Of a DNA stretch of 12,991 bases, positions 1 through 7,252 are shown piece after piece. The notes below the pieces were generated by a model, which had not been told where the DNA came from, did not search any database, and worked only from the letters and a program-made list of their open reading frames with translations. The DNA lies in assembly GCA_023424585.1 (NCBI GenBank), contig JAFADT010000513.1, positions 1 to 12,991 of the forward strand, written 5' to 3'. The position numbers were made by a program, and so were the translations under genes. Numbering within the stretch: position 1 is the stretch's first letter; every line of letters begins with the position of its first letter. Source of the DNA: Pseudomonadota bacterium (GTDB lineage Bacteria; Myxococcota; Myxococcia; Myxococcales; Myxococcaceae).

Positions 1-273
1 GATGAGTTGAACCTCATTTGCCGCATGCTCCAGCAAGACGTTGGCGAGCTTGATGTGGATGACAGGCGTCATCCCGAAGGCAATCCAGGAGAAATCCAGC
101 GGCTTGCCTGGCTCGACGACGGGAACGCTCAGCGGCCCTTGGACCTGGACGGGAACCCCTCGAGTAAACATCCACGGGTCTTCTTCCTCTTGACGGAGGT
201 CGTTCCAGGGTGGGTCGAGAACCCAGATTCCTTCCTGAACATCCATCCCAAGGTCAAAGTAACGGGTAGCCAT
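1..273 (-). CDS. imm11-type immunity protein, N-terminal part (gene runs off the window)
   Basis: This partial gene gives 91 codons from ATG at 273 with no stop before the window edge, so the C-terminus is missing. The protein starts MATRYFDLGMDVQEG and contains DPWMFTRGVPVQVQG followed by PGKPLDFSW and TPVIHIKLANVLLEHA. I recognise this layout as the N-terminal half of imm11-family proteins, which in myxobacteria sit directly behind polymorphic toxin genes. The start lies 20 nt downstream of the toxin stop, with an AAGGA about 11 nt before the ATG, so it is probably co-transcribed with the toxin and protects its owner and kin from the nuclease. GC over bases 1-300 is about 57% by my count, clearly below the genes to its right. 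A decayed relative lies at 5364-5747. The toxin-immunity pairing is inferred from adjacency; family recognition is from memory. Confidence 0.72.
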   Translation of the reverse strand, partial: MATRYFDLGMDVQEGIWVLDPPWNDLRQEEEDPWMFTRGVPVQVQGPLSVPVVEPGKPLDFSWIAFGMTPVIHIKLANVLLEHAANEVQLI

Positions 274-293
274 CGAGTGCTAGCGTCCTTGTT

Positions 294-1622
294 TCACTTC
301 ACGGTCAGAAGCTTGTTGATGAGAGTTCCAGGCGTCGCGGCCTCTTCCGCCAGTTCCCGCAGCGCGCCAGTGAGTGCTTCACGGCATTGCACCACGGTGC
401 GACATTCCCTTGTGAACAACACCAGCCGTTGGAATACTAGGTCATGGTACGCTCTGGGGTGGGGGCCTCGGTGGCCAGGGACTTCGACGATGTTCTCGGG
501 GTCCTTCAGATCCATGCCCGCCTTCTTGAAGATGCGCCGGAAGAGCGGCGTCCACGGCCCGCCGTTCCTCGAAGACTTCTCGTTGCGGATGGTGGCCAGG
601 TGGTGGCGCTGGGGCTTGTCGGGCCGCGATGACATCGCCACCGCGTTGGGGGCCAGCGCGACGGTGAAGCCGTCGGCCGTCATGGCCACGGAGCGCACGC
701 CTCCCATGGCCACGAACTGGAGGCCCGCCTGCGTCTGCACCGCGACCGCGGCCTGCGCGGAGCCTGGCAGGGTGGGGGCCTTCATCGCGAGCCCCGCGGT
801 GTTGCCAATCGCCGCCGCGGCCAGCATGACGAAGACGCGCGCGGCGTTCTTGCCCAGCACCGCGCCGTAGGCTTCGCCCGCGTCACGCACCTGGACGAAC
901 GTGGTGGCCTGGTCCACGAGGCGCACCAGCGACACCCAGCCATCCAGGAGGCTCCACACGGTGTCTACGCCCAGATAGGCCATGGCGGTGGCGGTGATGA
1001 GGGCGGCGAGTCCCTTGGACACGGGCTCCGGCATGGCCCACAGCAGCAGGTACATCGTCACGGTGGAGGTCAGCGTGGCCATGACGGCCTGGGGGCTGGC
1101 GATGCCCTCCAGGGCCTCGGCCGTCTCGTTCCAGACGGAGTCCATGGCGATGGCCATGGCCAGCGCATAGCGACCGTCGCTGCCCAGCAAGGGCCCTTCG
1201 TCCAGCAGGCGCAGGCAGTCTCCCGGCTGCTTGCGCCGCTTGTCGCACCATTGCTCGTAGCCATGCGTCAGGTCGTCCGAGGCGTCGAGCAGGCGCAGGT
1301 CCCGAGCCTCCTCTTCACCCAGGGGGATGATTCGCCGCGTCCTCTGACTGAAGCCGAACAGGCCGCTGCGCTCCGGGAGGCCGAACAGCTCGCGTGCCTG
1401 CCGCAAGGGACGGGAGGAGGGGCGCACGTCCCTCGCGAGCGTCCTCACGGCCTTCGCGAAGTCGTCCTCGTCCAGCCGGGCCTCGGAGGGCGACGCGCCT
1501 TCCTCCTCCCGAGGTGTGATGACGACCCGCTCGCCGTTGTCCAGCTCCAGGCGCACGACCCGCGTCGTCGCGCAGCCGGAGACGAGCAAGCCCAGCAGCA
1601 GTAACCAGCCCGGCCTCGTCAT
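294..1622 (-). CDS. SitA-like lipoprotein polymorphic toxin with C-terminal AHH/HNH-type nuclease domain
   Basis: The product is 442 aa. The start at 1622 is chosen because AGGAGG lies just upstream and it opens a clean lipoprotein signal (MTRPGWLLLLGLLVSGC, lipobox LVSGC, lipidated Cys17); the frame stays open 19 codons further up without signal-like sequence. Residues 120-280 carry a WCDKRRKQPGDCL segment and hydrophobic stretches near 176-196, 203-222 and 260-280, matching my memory of the conserved N-terminal part of myxobacterial SitA toxins. The C-terminal tip has His340-His341, then AGMDLKDPEN and GHRGPHPRAYH (His384, His388, His393), the pattern of AHH nucleases of the HNH/Endo VII group. 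SitA lipoproteins are known to pass between kin cells by TraA/TraB outer-membrane exchange. The gene follows the S9 peptidase after 10 nt and precedes its immunity gene. The subfamily (SitA5 or another) cannot be fixed here; nuclease activity is inferred. Confidence 0.78.
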   Translation of the reverse strand: MTRPGWLLLLGLLVSGCATTRVVRLELDNGERVVITPREEEGASPSEARLDEDDFAKAVRTLARDVRPSSRPLRQARELFGLPERSGLFGFSQRTRRIIPLGEEEARDLRLLDASDDLTHGYEQWCDKRRKQPGDCLRLLDEGPLLGSDGRYALAMAIAMDSVWNETAEALEGIASPQAVMATLTSTVTMYLLLWAMPEPVSKGLAALITATAMAYLGVDTVWSLLDGWVSLVRLVDQATTFVQVRDAGEAYGAVLGKNAARVFVMLAAAAIGNTAGLAMKAPTLPGSAQAAVAVQTQAGLQFVAMGGVRSVAMTADGFTVALAPNAVAMSSRPDKPQRHHLATIRNEKSSRNGGPWTPLFRRIFKKAGMDLKDPENIVEVPGHRGPHPRAYHDLVFQRLVLFTRECRTVVQCREALTGALRELAEEAATPGTLINKLLTVK

Positions 1623-1632
1623 GCGTGCCTCC

Positions 1633-3867
1633 TCACCGGGGCTCGCCGAGCTCCCGCAGGAAGAACCTTCGCACATCATCCAGGTAGTACCGGCCTCGGG
1701 GGTTGTGGTCCTCGCCGGGCATGAGCAGCAGGTCGAAGTGCTTGTTCGCGCGCACCAGCGCCTGGGCCATCCGCATCGTCGTGGACAGCGATGCGTTCAC
1801 GTCGCTCGTTCCGTGCATCAGCTTGAGCGCTCCCTGGAGCTTGTCCGCCAGCGCTTCGTTGGACCCCGCCGCGTAGCCTTCCGGATTCTCTGACACGAGG
1901 CCCATGTTCGGCTCGTTGATGATGGCTTCTTCTGTCAGGGCTCCCGGTGCTCCCGCGTAGCCCGCCTTGAAGAACTCCGGCGCCGTCAACATGCCTCGCA
2001 GCGCGAAGTAGCCACCCCAGGAGTGACCCTGGATGCCCACCCGCTCCAGGTCCATGTAGGGCCGGCTGGCCGCCGCCTGCTTCAGCGCCGCGACATGATC
2101 CGGAATCTCCGTCTGGCCCACCCGGCCGTAGTTCACGTCCTGGAACGCCTTGCCGCGTCCCGGCGTGCCCCTCGCGTCCAGCACCATCGCGATGAACCCG
2201 AGCTGCGCCAGCGAATGCGCGAAGCGCGACTCATACGAGCCCACGTAGCTCCACGGCACCATCGTCGTGAACGGCCCCGCGTAGATGACGTCGATGACCG
2301 GGTAGCGCTTCTTCGGATCGAAGTTCCACGGCATGTAGAGCACTCCGTGGAGCGGCGTGACGCCGTCCGCGGCCTTGACCGTGATGCCTTCCGGCGGCGT
2401 GTAGTGCAGCTCCGCCAGCGCTCGCGTGTCCGCCTTCGCGTAGCGGAAGGACGGACGCCCCTCCGTGGACACCACGTCCCAGACCCGGGGCTGCTCGCGG
2501 CTGGAGTGCCCGTCCACGAAGTAGCGCGTGGAAGGGGACAGCTCGGGCCGGTGCACTCCGGGCTCGGGCGTCAGGGACTTCAGCGCCCCGCCTGACATGC
2601 CCACGCGGTACACCCGCCGGTCATAGGGGGCCTTGGGCTCCGCGGAGGCCACCACGAAGATGGCATCCGACTCCGGTGTGATGCCCACCACGGAGTGGAC
2701 CGGGAACGCGCCCCGGGTGAGCTGGCGCACGAGCTTGCCGGAGTCGTCATACAGGTAGACGTGACGCCAGCCGTCGCGCTCGGACATCCAGAGGAAGTGC
2801 CGGTGGTCCGGCAGCGGCTTCACCTGCTGTGACCAGCCCTCCATCGCGAAGTCCAACGCCCCCACGAAGGTCTCCTTCCGCTCCTCTCGCAGCACGCGGC
2901 GGCGCTGGCCCGTCGCAGGGTCCACCGCCACCAGGTCCAATCGCTTTCCATCCCGGGAGAGCTGGAGCACCAGCGCTTCACGCCCATCCGGGCGCCAGCC
3001 CGCGAACCAGGCGTAGTGCTCCTCCGCGTCGCCCGGCGCGGGTGTCACCTGTCCTGACTCCACCGTGACGAAGTGCAGCTCCGAGCGCATCAGCGGCGTG
3101 CCCGTCTTGGAGTAGGGGACCCACGTCACCTTCTCCAGCGGGGTGCTGGAGTCGACCACCGGAATCCGGTGCATGCCCCGCATGTCGTCGCGCCAGACCG
3201 CGAGGAACCGCCCCTGGGGAGACCACGCGGCTTCGGGCAGCCGCCAGGGCGAGTCCTCCGTGCCGGTGCGCTCCAGAAGCGTCGCGCCCTTCGCGTCCAC
3301 CACCGCGAACCCCGTGCCCCGCTGTGCCGCGACTCGCCCTCCGTCCGACGACACGCTGTTGCCGGGCGCGAGCGACAGCGCGGCCGGATGCGTGGGCTCG
3401 AGCGCTACGAGTCGCTTGTCGGTGAGGCCCAGCGAGAACGCTCGGCCCTGGACGGTGAAGACGATGCCCTTCGCATCGGGCGTGAGCTTGAACGGGACGA
3501 CGGCGGGCAGCGCCCCGGGCTTTCCGAGCAGCGCCGTGAGCTGGGCGCGCAGGGACTCCGCGTCCAGCAGGGGCTGCTGGGTGCGCCGCCGCGCATCCAC
3601 CAGGACCCACGTCTCCCGGTAGGGCTCGACCCTGGACCAGTAGATGAACCGGTCGCCCTCGGGCAGCCACCGGGGCGGTGTCAGCGTGTCTCGGATCCGC
3701 TCCGCCCAATGGAACGAGGCTTCAGAGAAGTCCAGCCGCGCCTGGAGCGTGTCCCCGGCTTCCTCCGCCCCTGCCGTCACCCAGGGGACGGCGAGCCCCA
3801 TGAGGACGAGCACGAGGCGCGCACGCGACAGGAATCCACCACCGCGGTGGGACAGGGAAGGCGTCAT
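1633..3867 (-). CDS. exported S9 family peptidase, dipeptidyl-peptidase-IV-like
   Basis: This is a 744-aa serine peptidase, close to the usual size of bacterial DPP-IV-like enzymes. An N-terminal signal peptide (RARLVLVLMGLAVPWVTAGA) implies export. The propeller part shows family hallmarks: AWSPQGRFLAVWRDD, then FLWMSERDGWRHVYLYDDSG and RQLTRGAFPV. The C-terminal alpha/beta-hydrolase domain has GIQGHSWGGYFAL with nucleophile Ser616, HGTSD with Asp689 and MPGEDHNP with His721, so the triad is complete and correctly spaced. I do not see the Glu-Glu pair (DWVYEEE-like) that anchors the substrate amino terminus in true DPP-IV; the aligned stretch reads DSPWRLPEAAWSP, so its specificity may differ. 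The start at 3867 has GGAG a few bases upstream. It lies 29 nt behind the MocR gene and 10 nt ahead of the toxin. A periplasmic or surface role in peptide digestion is inferred. Confidence 0.87.
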   Translation of the reverse strand: MTPSLSHRGGGFLSRARLVLVLMGLAVPWVTAGAEEAGDTLQARLDFSEASFHWAERIRDTLTPPRWLPEGDRFIYWSRVEPYRETWVLVDARRRTQQPLLDAESLRAQLTALLGKPGALPAVVPFKLTPDAKGIVFTVQGRAFSLGLTDKRLVALEPTHPAALSLAPGNSVSSDGGRVAAQRGTGFAVVDAKGATLLERTGTEDSPWRLPEAAWSPQGRFLAVWRDDMRGMHRIPVVDSSTPLEKVTWVPYSKTGTPLMRSELHFVTVESGQVTPAPGDAEEHYAWFAGWRPDGREALVLQLSRDGKRLDLVAVDPATGQRRRVLREERKETFVGALDFAMEGWSQQVKPLPDHRHFLWMSERDGWRHVYLYDDSGKLVRQLTRGAFPVHSVVGITPESDAIFVVASAEPKAPYDRRVYRVGMSGGALKSLTPEPGVHRPELSPSTRYFVDGHSSREQPRVWDVVSTEGRPSFRYAKADTRALAELHYTPPEGITVKAADGVTPLHGVLYMPWNFDPKKRYPVIDVIYAGPFTTMVPWSYVGSYESRFAHSLAQLGFIAMVLDARGTPGRGKAFQDVNYGRVGQTEIPDHVAALKQAAASRPYMDLERVGIQGHSWGGYFALRGMLTAPEFFKAGYAGAPGALTEEAIINEPNMGLVSENPEGYAAGSNEALADKLQGALKLMHGTSDVNASLSTTMRMAQALVRANKHFDLLLMPGEDHNPRGRYYLDDVRRFFLRELGEPR

Positions 3868-3896
3868 GGGGAGCTCCGGGAACGAGGGGAACGACG

Positions 3897-5291
3897 TCAG
3901 GCGAGGCGCCGCGGTGTCGGGGACGTGGCGCTCAGAAGCTCGGCCAGCGTCTTCAGGCCTCGCTCCAGTTCCTCGCGGGAGCTGGCCGCGCCCAGCGACA
4001 CCCGGAGCGCATTGGGAGCCTGGCCCGGACGGGCCGCGAACAGGTGCGCCGGGCCGAGCAGCACGTCGCGTGCGGCGGCGGCTTCCACCACTTCCGTGGC
4101 GCGGCGATGTTCGGGGATGGGCATCCACAGGAAGTACGCGCTGGGGTGCGCGACATAGGGGTGGCCCTGCAGCATCTTCGCCGCCAGGGATTGCCGGGCC
4201 CTGGCTTCCGCTCGCCGCGCGTCGCGCAGGGATTCGGCCGTGCCATCCGTCACCCACTGCGTGGCCAGCGCGTTCAGCAGGGGAGCCCCCGACCAGACAG
4301 TCGCCGCGGCGGCGTGCTCCAGCGCCTGCCGCGACGACGGCTCCGGCATCCGGAGGTAGCCGACGCGCAGCGCGGGCAGCACCGCCTTGGACAGGCTCCC
4401 CAGATGGTAGGTGCGCTCGGGGGCCAGGGCGGCCAGGGGCGTGGGCGCCTTCGCCACGAGCGGCGCCAGCGCGCCGTTCTCGATGACGGTGACGTCGAAC
4501 TCCCGGCAGACCTCGACCAGCGCCTGCCGCCGCTTCAACGGCATGACGACGGTGGTCGGGTTGTGGTTCGTGGGGGTGCAGTAGAGCACCCGCGCCTGGC
4601 TCCTCCGGCAGGCCTCCGCGAGCGCCTCCGGCACGAGCCCCTCCGAGTCCAGCGCCACCGGATGCGTGGGCATCCGCAGCCACTCCGCGGCGGCGAGGAC
4701 GCCGGGATAGGTGACGTCCTCCACCAGCAGGCCGCCCTGGTGCGCGAGCAGGGACAGCGCCATCAACGTCGCGTGCTGGGCCCCGCTGCTCACGACGACG
4801 TTCGCGCTCGTCGCCGGCACGCCCGCGAGCTCCAGCCAGCGAGCCCCCGCCGCCCGTTGGGGCTCCGTGCCCGCGTGCGCCTGATAGCCGCTGAGCGCGC
4901 CCAGGTCCGCGCGCTCGCCCAGCCGTTGAAGCGCGGCGGCGAGCGCCAGGTGCCCCAGGTCGCCGGGGACGATGGGCACCGCCGTGGGCCCCAGGTCGAT
5001 GCGCGTCCGGTCGAGCTGGGGCGAGTAGCGGTCCCCCTCCCGCAGGTTCTTCACGAACGTCCCGTTGCCCACCTGGCTCCAGATGAGTCCCCGCCGCTCT
5101 GCCTCCGCGTAGGCCCGGGTCACCGTTCCCAGGGAGGTCCCCAGGGCGCTCGCGAGCTCCCGGTGCGTGGGCAGCCGGTCTCCCGCGCGCAGCCTCCCCG
5201 CGCTGATGTCCGCCGCGAGCGCGTCGACGAGCGCCCCGTACAGGGGGCCTTCGGAACGCTTCAGGCGCGGCTTCCAGTTGGATTGGGACAT
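3897..5291 (-). CDS. MocR-type PLP-dependent regulator (GntR HTH + aminotransferase fold)
   Basis: The product is 464 aa from ATG at 5291. Residues 16-82 form a GntR winged helix (LPTHRELASALGTSLGTVTRAYAEAERRGLI). The rest is a fold-type-I aminotransferase domain with CTPTNHNPTT (Asn244), the PLP-lysine motif GSLSKAVLPALRVGYL (Lys302) and LRVSLG (Arg430). The Asp that normally pairs with the PLP ring nitrogen (EDDY motif) is replaced: the segment reads VIENGALAPL, giving Asn272. Such regulators usually sense PLP or an amino compound and control a neighbouring gene; here the obvious partner is the S9 peptidase 29 nt downstream. There is no Shine-Dalgarno before the ATG, but MSQSNWKPRLKRSEGPL matches the usual family N-terminus. 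The frame stays open upstream into the immunity remnant. The ligand is unknown. Confidence 0.87.
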   Translation of the reverse strand: MSQSNWKPRLKRSEGPLYGALVDALAADISAGRLRAGDRLPTHRELASALGTSLGTVTRAYAEAERRGLIWSQVGNGTFVKNLREGDRYSPQLDRTRIDLGPTAVPIVPGDLGHLALAAALQRLGERADLGALSGYQAHAGTEPQRAAGARWLELAGVPATSANVVVSSGAQHATLMALSLLAHQGGLLVEDVTYPGVLAAAEWLRMPTHPVALDSEGLVPEALAEACRRSQARVLYCTPTNHNPTTVVMPLKRRQALVEVCREFDVTVIENGALAPLVAKAPTPLAALAPERTYHLGSLSKAVLPALRVGYLRMPEPSSRQALEHAAAATVWSGAPLLNALATQWVTDGTAESLRDARRAEARARQSLAAKMLQGHPYVAHPSAYFLWMPIPEHRRATEVVEAAAARDVLLGPAHLFAARPGQAPNALRVSLGAASSREELERGLKTLAELLSATSPTPRRLA

Positions 5292-5298
5292 GATTCGG

Positions 5299-5314
5299 AT
5301 TGTACCATGACAAT
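5299..5314. promoter_or_regulatory. inverted repeat at the MocR gene start, possible operator
   Basis: The sequence ATTGTACCATGACAAT has 5-bp inverted arms (ATTGT/ACAAT) around a 6-nt centre and ends 7 nt before the MocR ATG. On the minus strand it includes TACAAT, which could act as a -10 element placing the first transcribed base at or near the A of the ATG; that would suit the missing ribosome site. MocR/GntR proteins often bind such repeats at their own promoters, so autoregulation is a reasonable inference. No binding evidence can be drawn from the sequence itself. Confidence 0.35.
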
Positions 5315-5329
5315 GCGAGGCGTGTGCCA
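5314..5329 (-). promoter_or_regulatory. sigma-54-like promoter candidate upstream of the MocR gene
   Basis: On the minus strand the sequence reads TGGCACACGCCTCGCA. It has the -24 GG and -12 GC with exactly 10 nt between them, and a single mismatch (TCGCA for TTGCA) to the sigma-54 consensus. Transcription would start around the adjacent inverted repeat, about 20 nt before the MocR ATG. Myxobacteria use sigma-54 extensively, but I see no activator site, and a match of this kind can arise by chance in GC-rich DNA. Confidence 0.3.
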
Positions 5330-5363
5330 GGACCCTGGCGGGTTCCCTCCGCGGACGGCTCTC

Positions 5364-5747
5364 CACTTCCATGAACCCCATGCCGGTGGCGCCGGTGCGC
5401 TCCAGCGCCGTCTTGAGGTCCTCGGAGACGGTCAGGGCGATGGACCAACCCCAGGTGCGGAAGACCTTGGCGTCGCCCACTTGCGACGGGTCGATGCGCA
5501 TGCCGTGCACGGAACGGTACTGGCCTGCCTTCTCGGGTGCTTGTGCTTGATGGGAGCCCAGTCCTGCGAAGAGTCGGATGTCATCGGGTGCAAGCTCCGC
5601 GAAGACCGTGGCCACGTTGACGCGGAGGGTGGGCGTCCTCCCGATGCCTGCTTCGGAGGAGTCCAGCGGCTTTCCAGGCGCGTCGATGTGAAATCGGCGG
5701 TGGCCTGGCTGGGCTTCCCAGCGCTGAACATCTCTGGGGCCTCGGCC
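5364..5747 (-). pseudogene. imm11-family immunity gene remnant
   Basis: One minus-strand frame, open after an in-frame TGA at 5748-5750, reads DVQRWEAQPGHRRFHIDAPG, then GKPLD, GIGRTPTLRVNVATVFAELA, PDDIRLF, QYRSVHGMRIDPSQVGDAKV, FRTWGWSIALTVSEDLK and ALERTGATGMGFMEV. The PGKPLD...TP...V segment aligns with the immunity gene at 1-273 (PGKPLDFSW...TPVIHIKLANVL), and the second half is the typical imm11 C-terminal region as I remember it. Compared with that family pattern it lacks the N-terminal DPW..FT..PV block and roughly 40 residues between DIRLF and QYRSV, and no ATG start is visible; a GTG at 5615 is available. It is therefore an internally deleted relic. It has also lost a stop, so the frame runs on into the MocR gene. 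No toxin gene accompanies it. Confidence 0.68.
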
Positions 5748-5797
5748 TCATCTGCCAAGCTGAAGCAGCGCCCTGCCCAGCCGCTGCATGTCGGGCT

Positions 5798-7114
5798 TCA
5801 GTCCTCGGTCAGCAGGAGGCTCCAGAGCAGCACCTTCTTCTTGCCGGGCGGCCGGTGCAGGCAGCGCAGCGGGCCGTCCTGGGACGCCACGAAGACGATG
5901 GCTCCAGAGTGCTGGTTCGCGAAGACCGCCGCGGCCCGGTGGCGCGAGCCGTGCTGGTTGATGGGGTAGTGCGGCCCGGGCCGCCCCTGGAGCGTGCGCG
6001 CCTCGAAGACCTGCGGCGGACCGCTGCGCGGGATGGCGATCTGATACCCCGCGCAGAGCACCTCCAGCTCCGGCCCCAGCACCAGTGCGTTGTCCACCGC
6101 CGTGAACTGCCCGATGCTCTCCACCAGCGCCTGGAAGTCGCTCTCCGTCGCCTTGTCGTCGTGCTCGGCGGCGGCCTTCTTCAGCTCCGGATCCTCTTCC
6201 TCCTCCGCCGCCTTGCCGGCCTCCGCCTGCCACGCGCCGTTGATGAGGTCCGCCCGCGCCTGCACGAAGCGCTGCAAGCGCTGGCGCAGCAGCGAGCCCT
6301 GCTCCGACGGCAGGACGTACTTGCCTCGCGTGCGGAAGCGCTCCACGTCGTGCTGCTTGGGCAGGAACGCGATGAGCCCCCCGTGGTGCAGGCCGGACAT
6401 CCTCCGGATGAGCCCCTGCACCGCGTTGGACACGTACCACTCGCGGTTGCCGCCCATCAGCGGCTGCACCTTGGGCAGCGACTCCACCAGCGTCGAGCAC
6501 ATCTCCATCAGCGCCGCGCGCACCGCGCTGTCCTCGTGGAAGAGCAGATCGTGCAACGCCACGCGCCGGCCCGGCGGCACAGGCGCGCCCTGCTCGTAGC
6601 GGAACACCTCGCGCCCCTGCGTGCTCACCACCAGGTGGCCCGGCTCCGGCGCGTGGAGGATGAAGACGTCCTCCTCGCCCTCCGCGTGGAACTCCGTGTA
6701 CTCGACCCGGCGCGCCAGCCCCTGGATGCGCAGCTTGCCCTCGCGCGGCCCCACCACCACCGCCGTGCGCGGCAGGTTCGCCGCGGGCGCCAGCTTCACC
6801 AGCGCCTCCACGCTGAAGTCGGTGATGCTCGACTTGGGCTCCAGCGGCAGCGTCTCCCAGGCCTGGCGCTTGCCCTTCTGTCCGCCGACGTAGACCGTCT
6901 CGCGCACCGCCTGCAGGCCCTGCAACCCCTGCGCGTGGTAGGCGATGCGCACGCGCGTGGCCTCGCCCTCCTCCCGGCCCAGGCTCGCGAAGAACACCGT
7001 GTCCGCCAGCACGACCAGCAGCTTCAGCGTCGGTTCGGCGAGCGGCGTCTTGGCGAACTGCCGGAGCCACCCGCGCAGGGCTTCTCCGGGATATTGCAGG
7101 CCGGGTTCATCCAT
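5798..7114 (-). CDS. DAC-like (DACNV-type) putative nucleotide-sensor protein
   Basis: The product is about 438 aa and soluble, with no signal peptide. Its C-terminal part resembles the diadenylate-cyclase (DisA_N) fold: TAVDNALVLGPELEVLCAGY around residues 338-357 takes the place of the DGA motif strand, and HGSRHRAAAVFANQHSGAIV (388-407) carries the RHR motif. The catalytic DGA is read as DNA (Asp341-Asn-Ala), so cyclase activity is doubtful. A charged, probably disordered linker (AEEEEDPELKKAAAEHDDKA) precedes this domain; residues 20-260 form a conserved-looking N-terminal region that I cannot assign. I recall families described as a probable sensor domain DACNV with this design. The start at 7114 (MDEPGLQYPG) is a choice; in-frame ATGs at 7165 and 7186 are possible and none has a strong ribosome site. 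It is separated from the immunity remnant by about 50 nt. Confidence 0.68.
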   Translation of the reverse strand: MDEPGLQYPGEALRGWLRQFAKTPLAEPTLKLLVVLADTVFFASLGREEGEATRVRIAYHAQGLQGLQAVRETVYVGGQKGKRQAWETLPLEPKSSITDFSVEALVKLAPAANLPRTAVVVGPREGKLRIQGLARRVEYTEFHAEGEEDVFILHAPEPGHLVVSTQGREVFRYEQGAPVPPGRRVALHDLLFHEDSAVRAALMEMCSTLVESLPKVQPLMGGNREWYVSNAVQGLIRRMSGLHHGGLIAFLPKQHDVERFRTRGKYVLPSEQGSLLRQRLQRFVQARADLINGAWQAEAGKAAEEEEDPELKKAAAEHDDKATESDFQALVESIGQFTAVDNALVLGPELEVLCAGYQIAIPRSGPPQVFEARTLQGRPGPHYPINQHGSRHRAAAVFANQHSGAIVFVASQDGPLRCLHRPPGKKKVLLWSLLLTED

Positions 7115-7252
7115 CGGTCGGGCAGCATAATCACGGCGCAGGGATTCCCGCTGGAAGTCGCGCATGCGCCGCGATGCGGCGTCCATTTCCCGCCAGGCGT
7201 CCGGCGCGCATCCGGCCTGTAGCACCGCAGGCCTTCCAGGGGCATGCCGCCA

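Noticed and set aside
5432..5758. 108-codon minus-strand frame from the ATG at 5758
   Set aside because: It overlaps the imm11 remnant in another frame and shows no similarity, while the remnant frame gives clear family motifs.
4044..5969. 641-codon open frame on the plus strand over the MocR gene and remnant
   Set aside because: Low-complexity Arg/Gly/Pro-rich translation antisense to a clear MocR gene; no domain visible.
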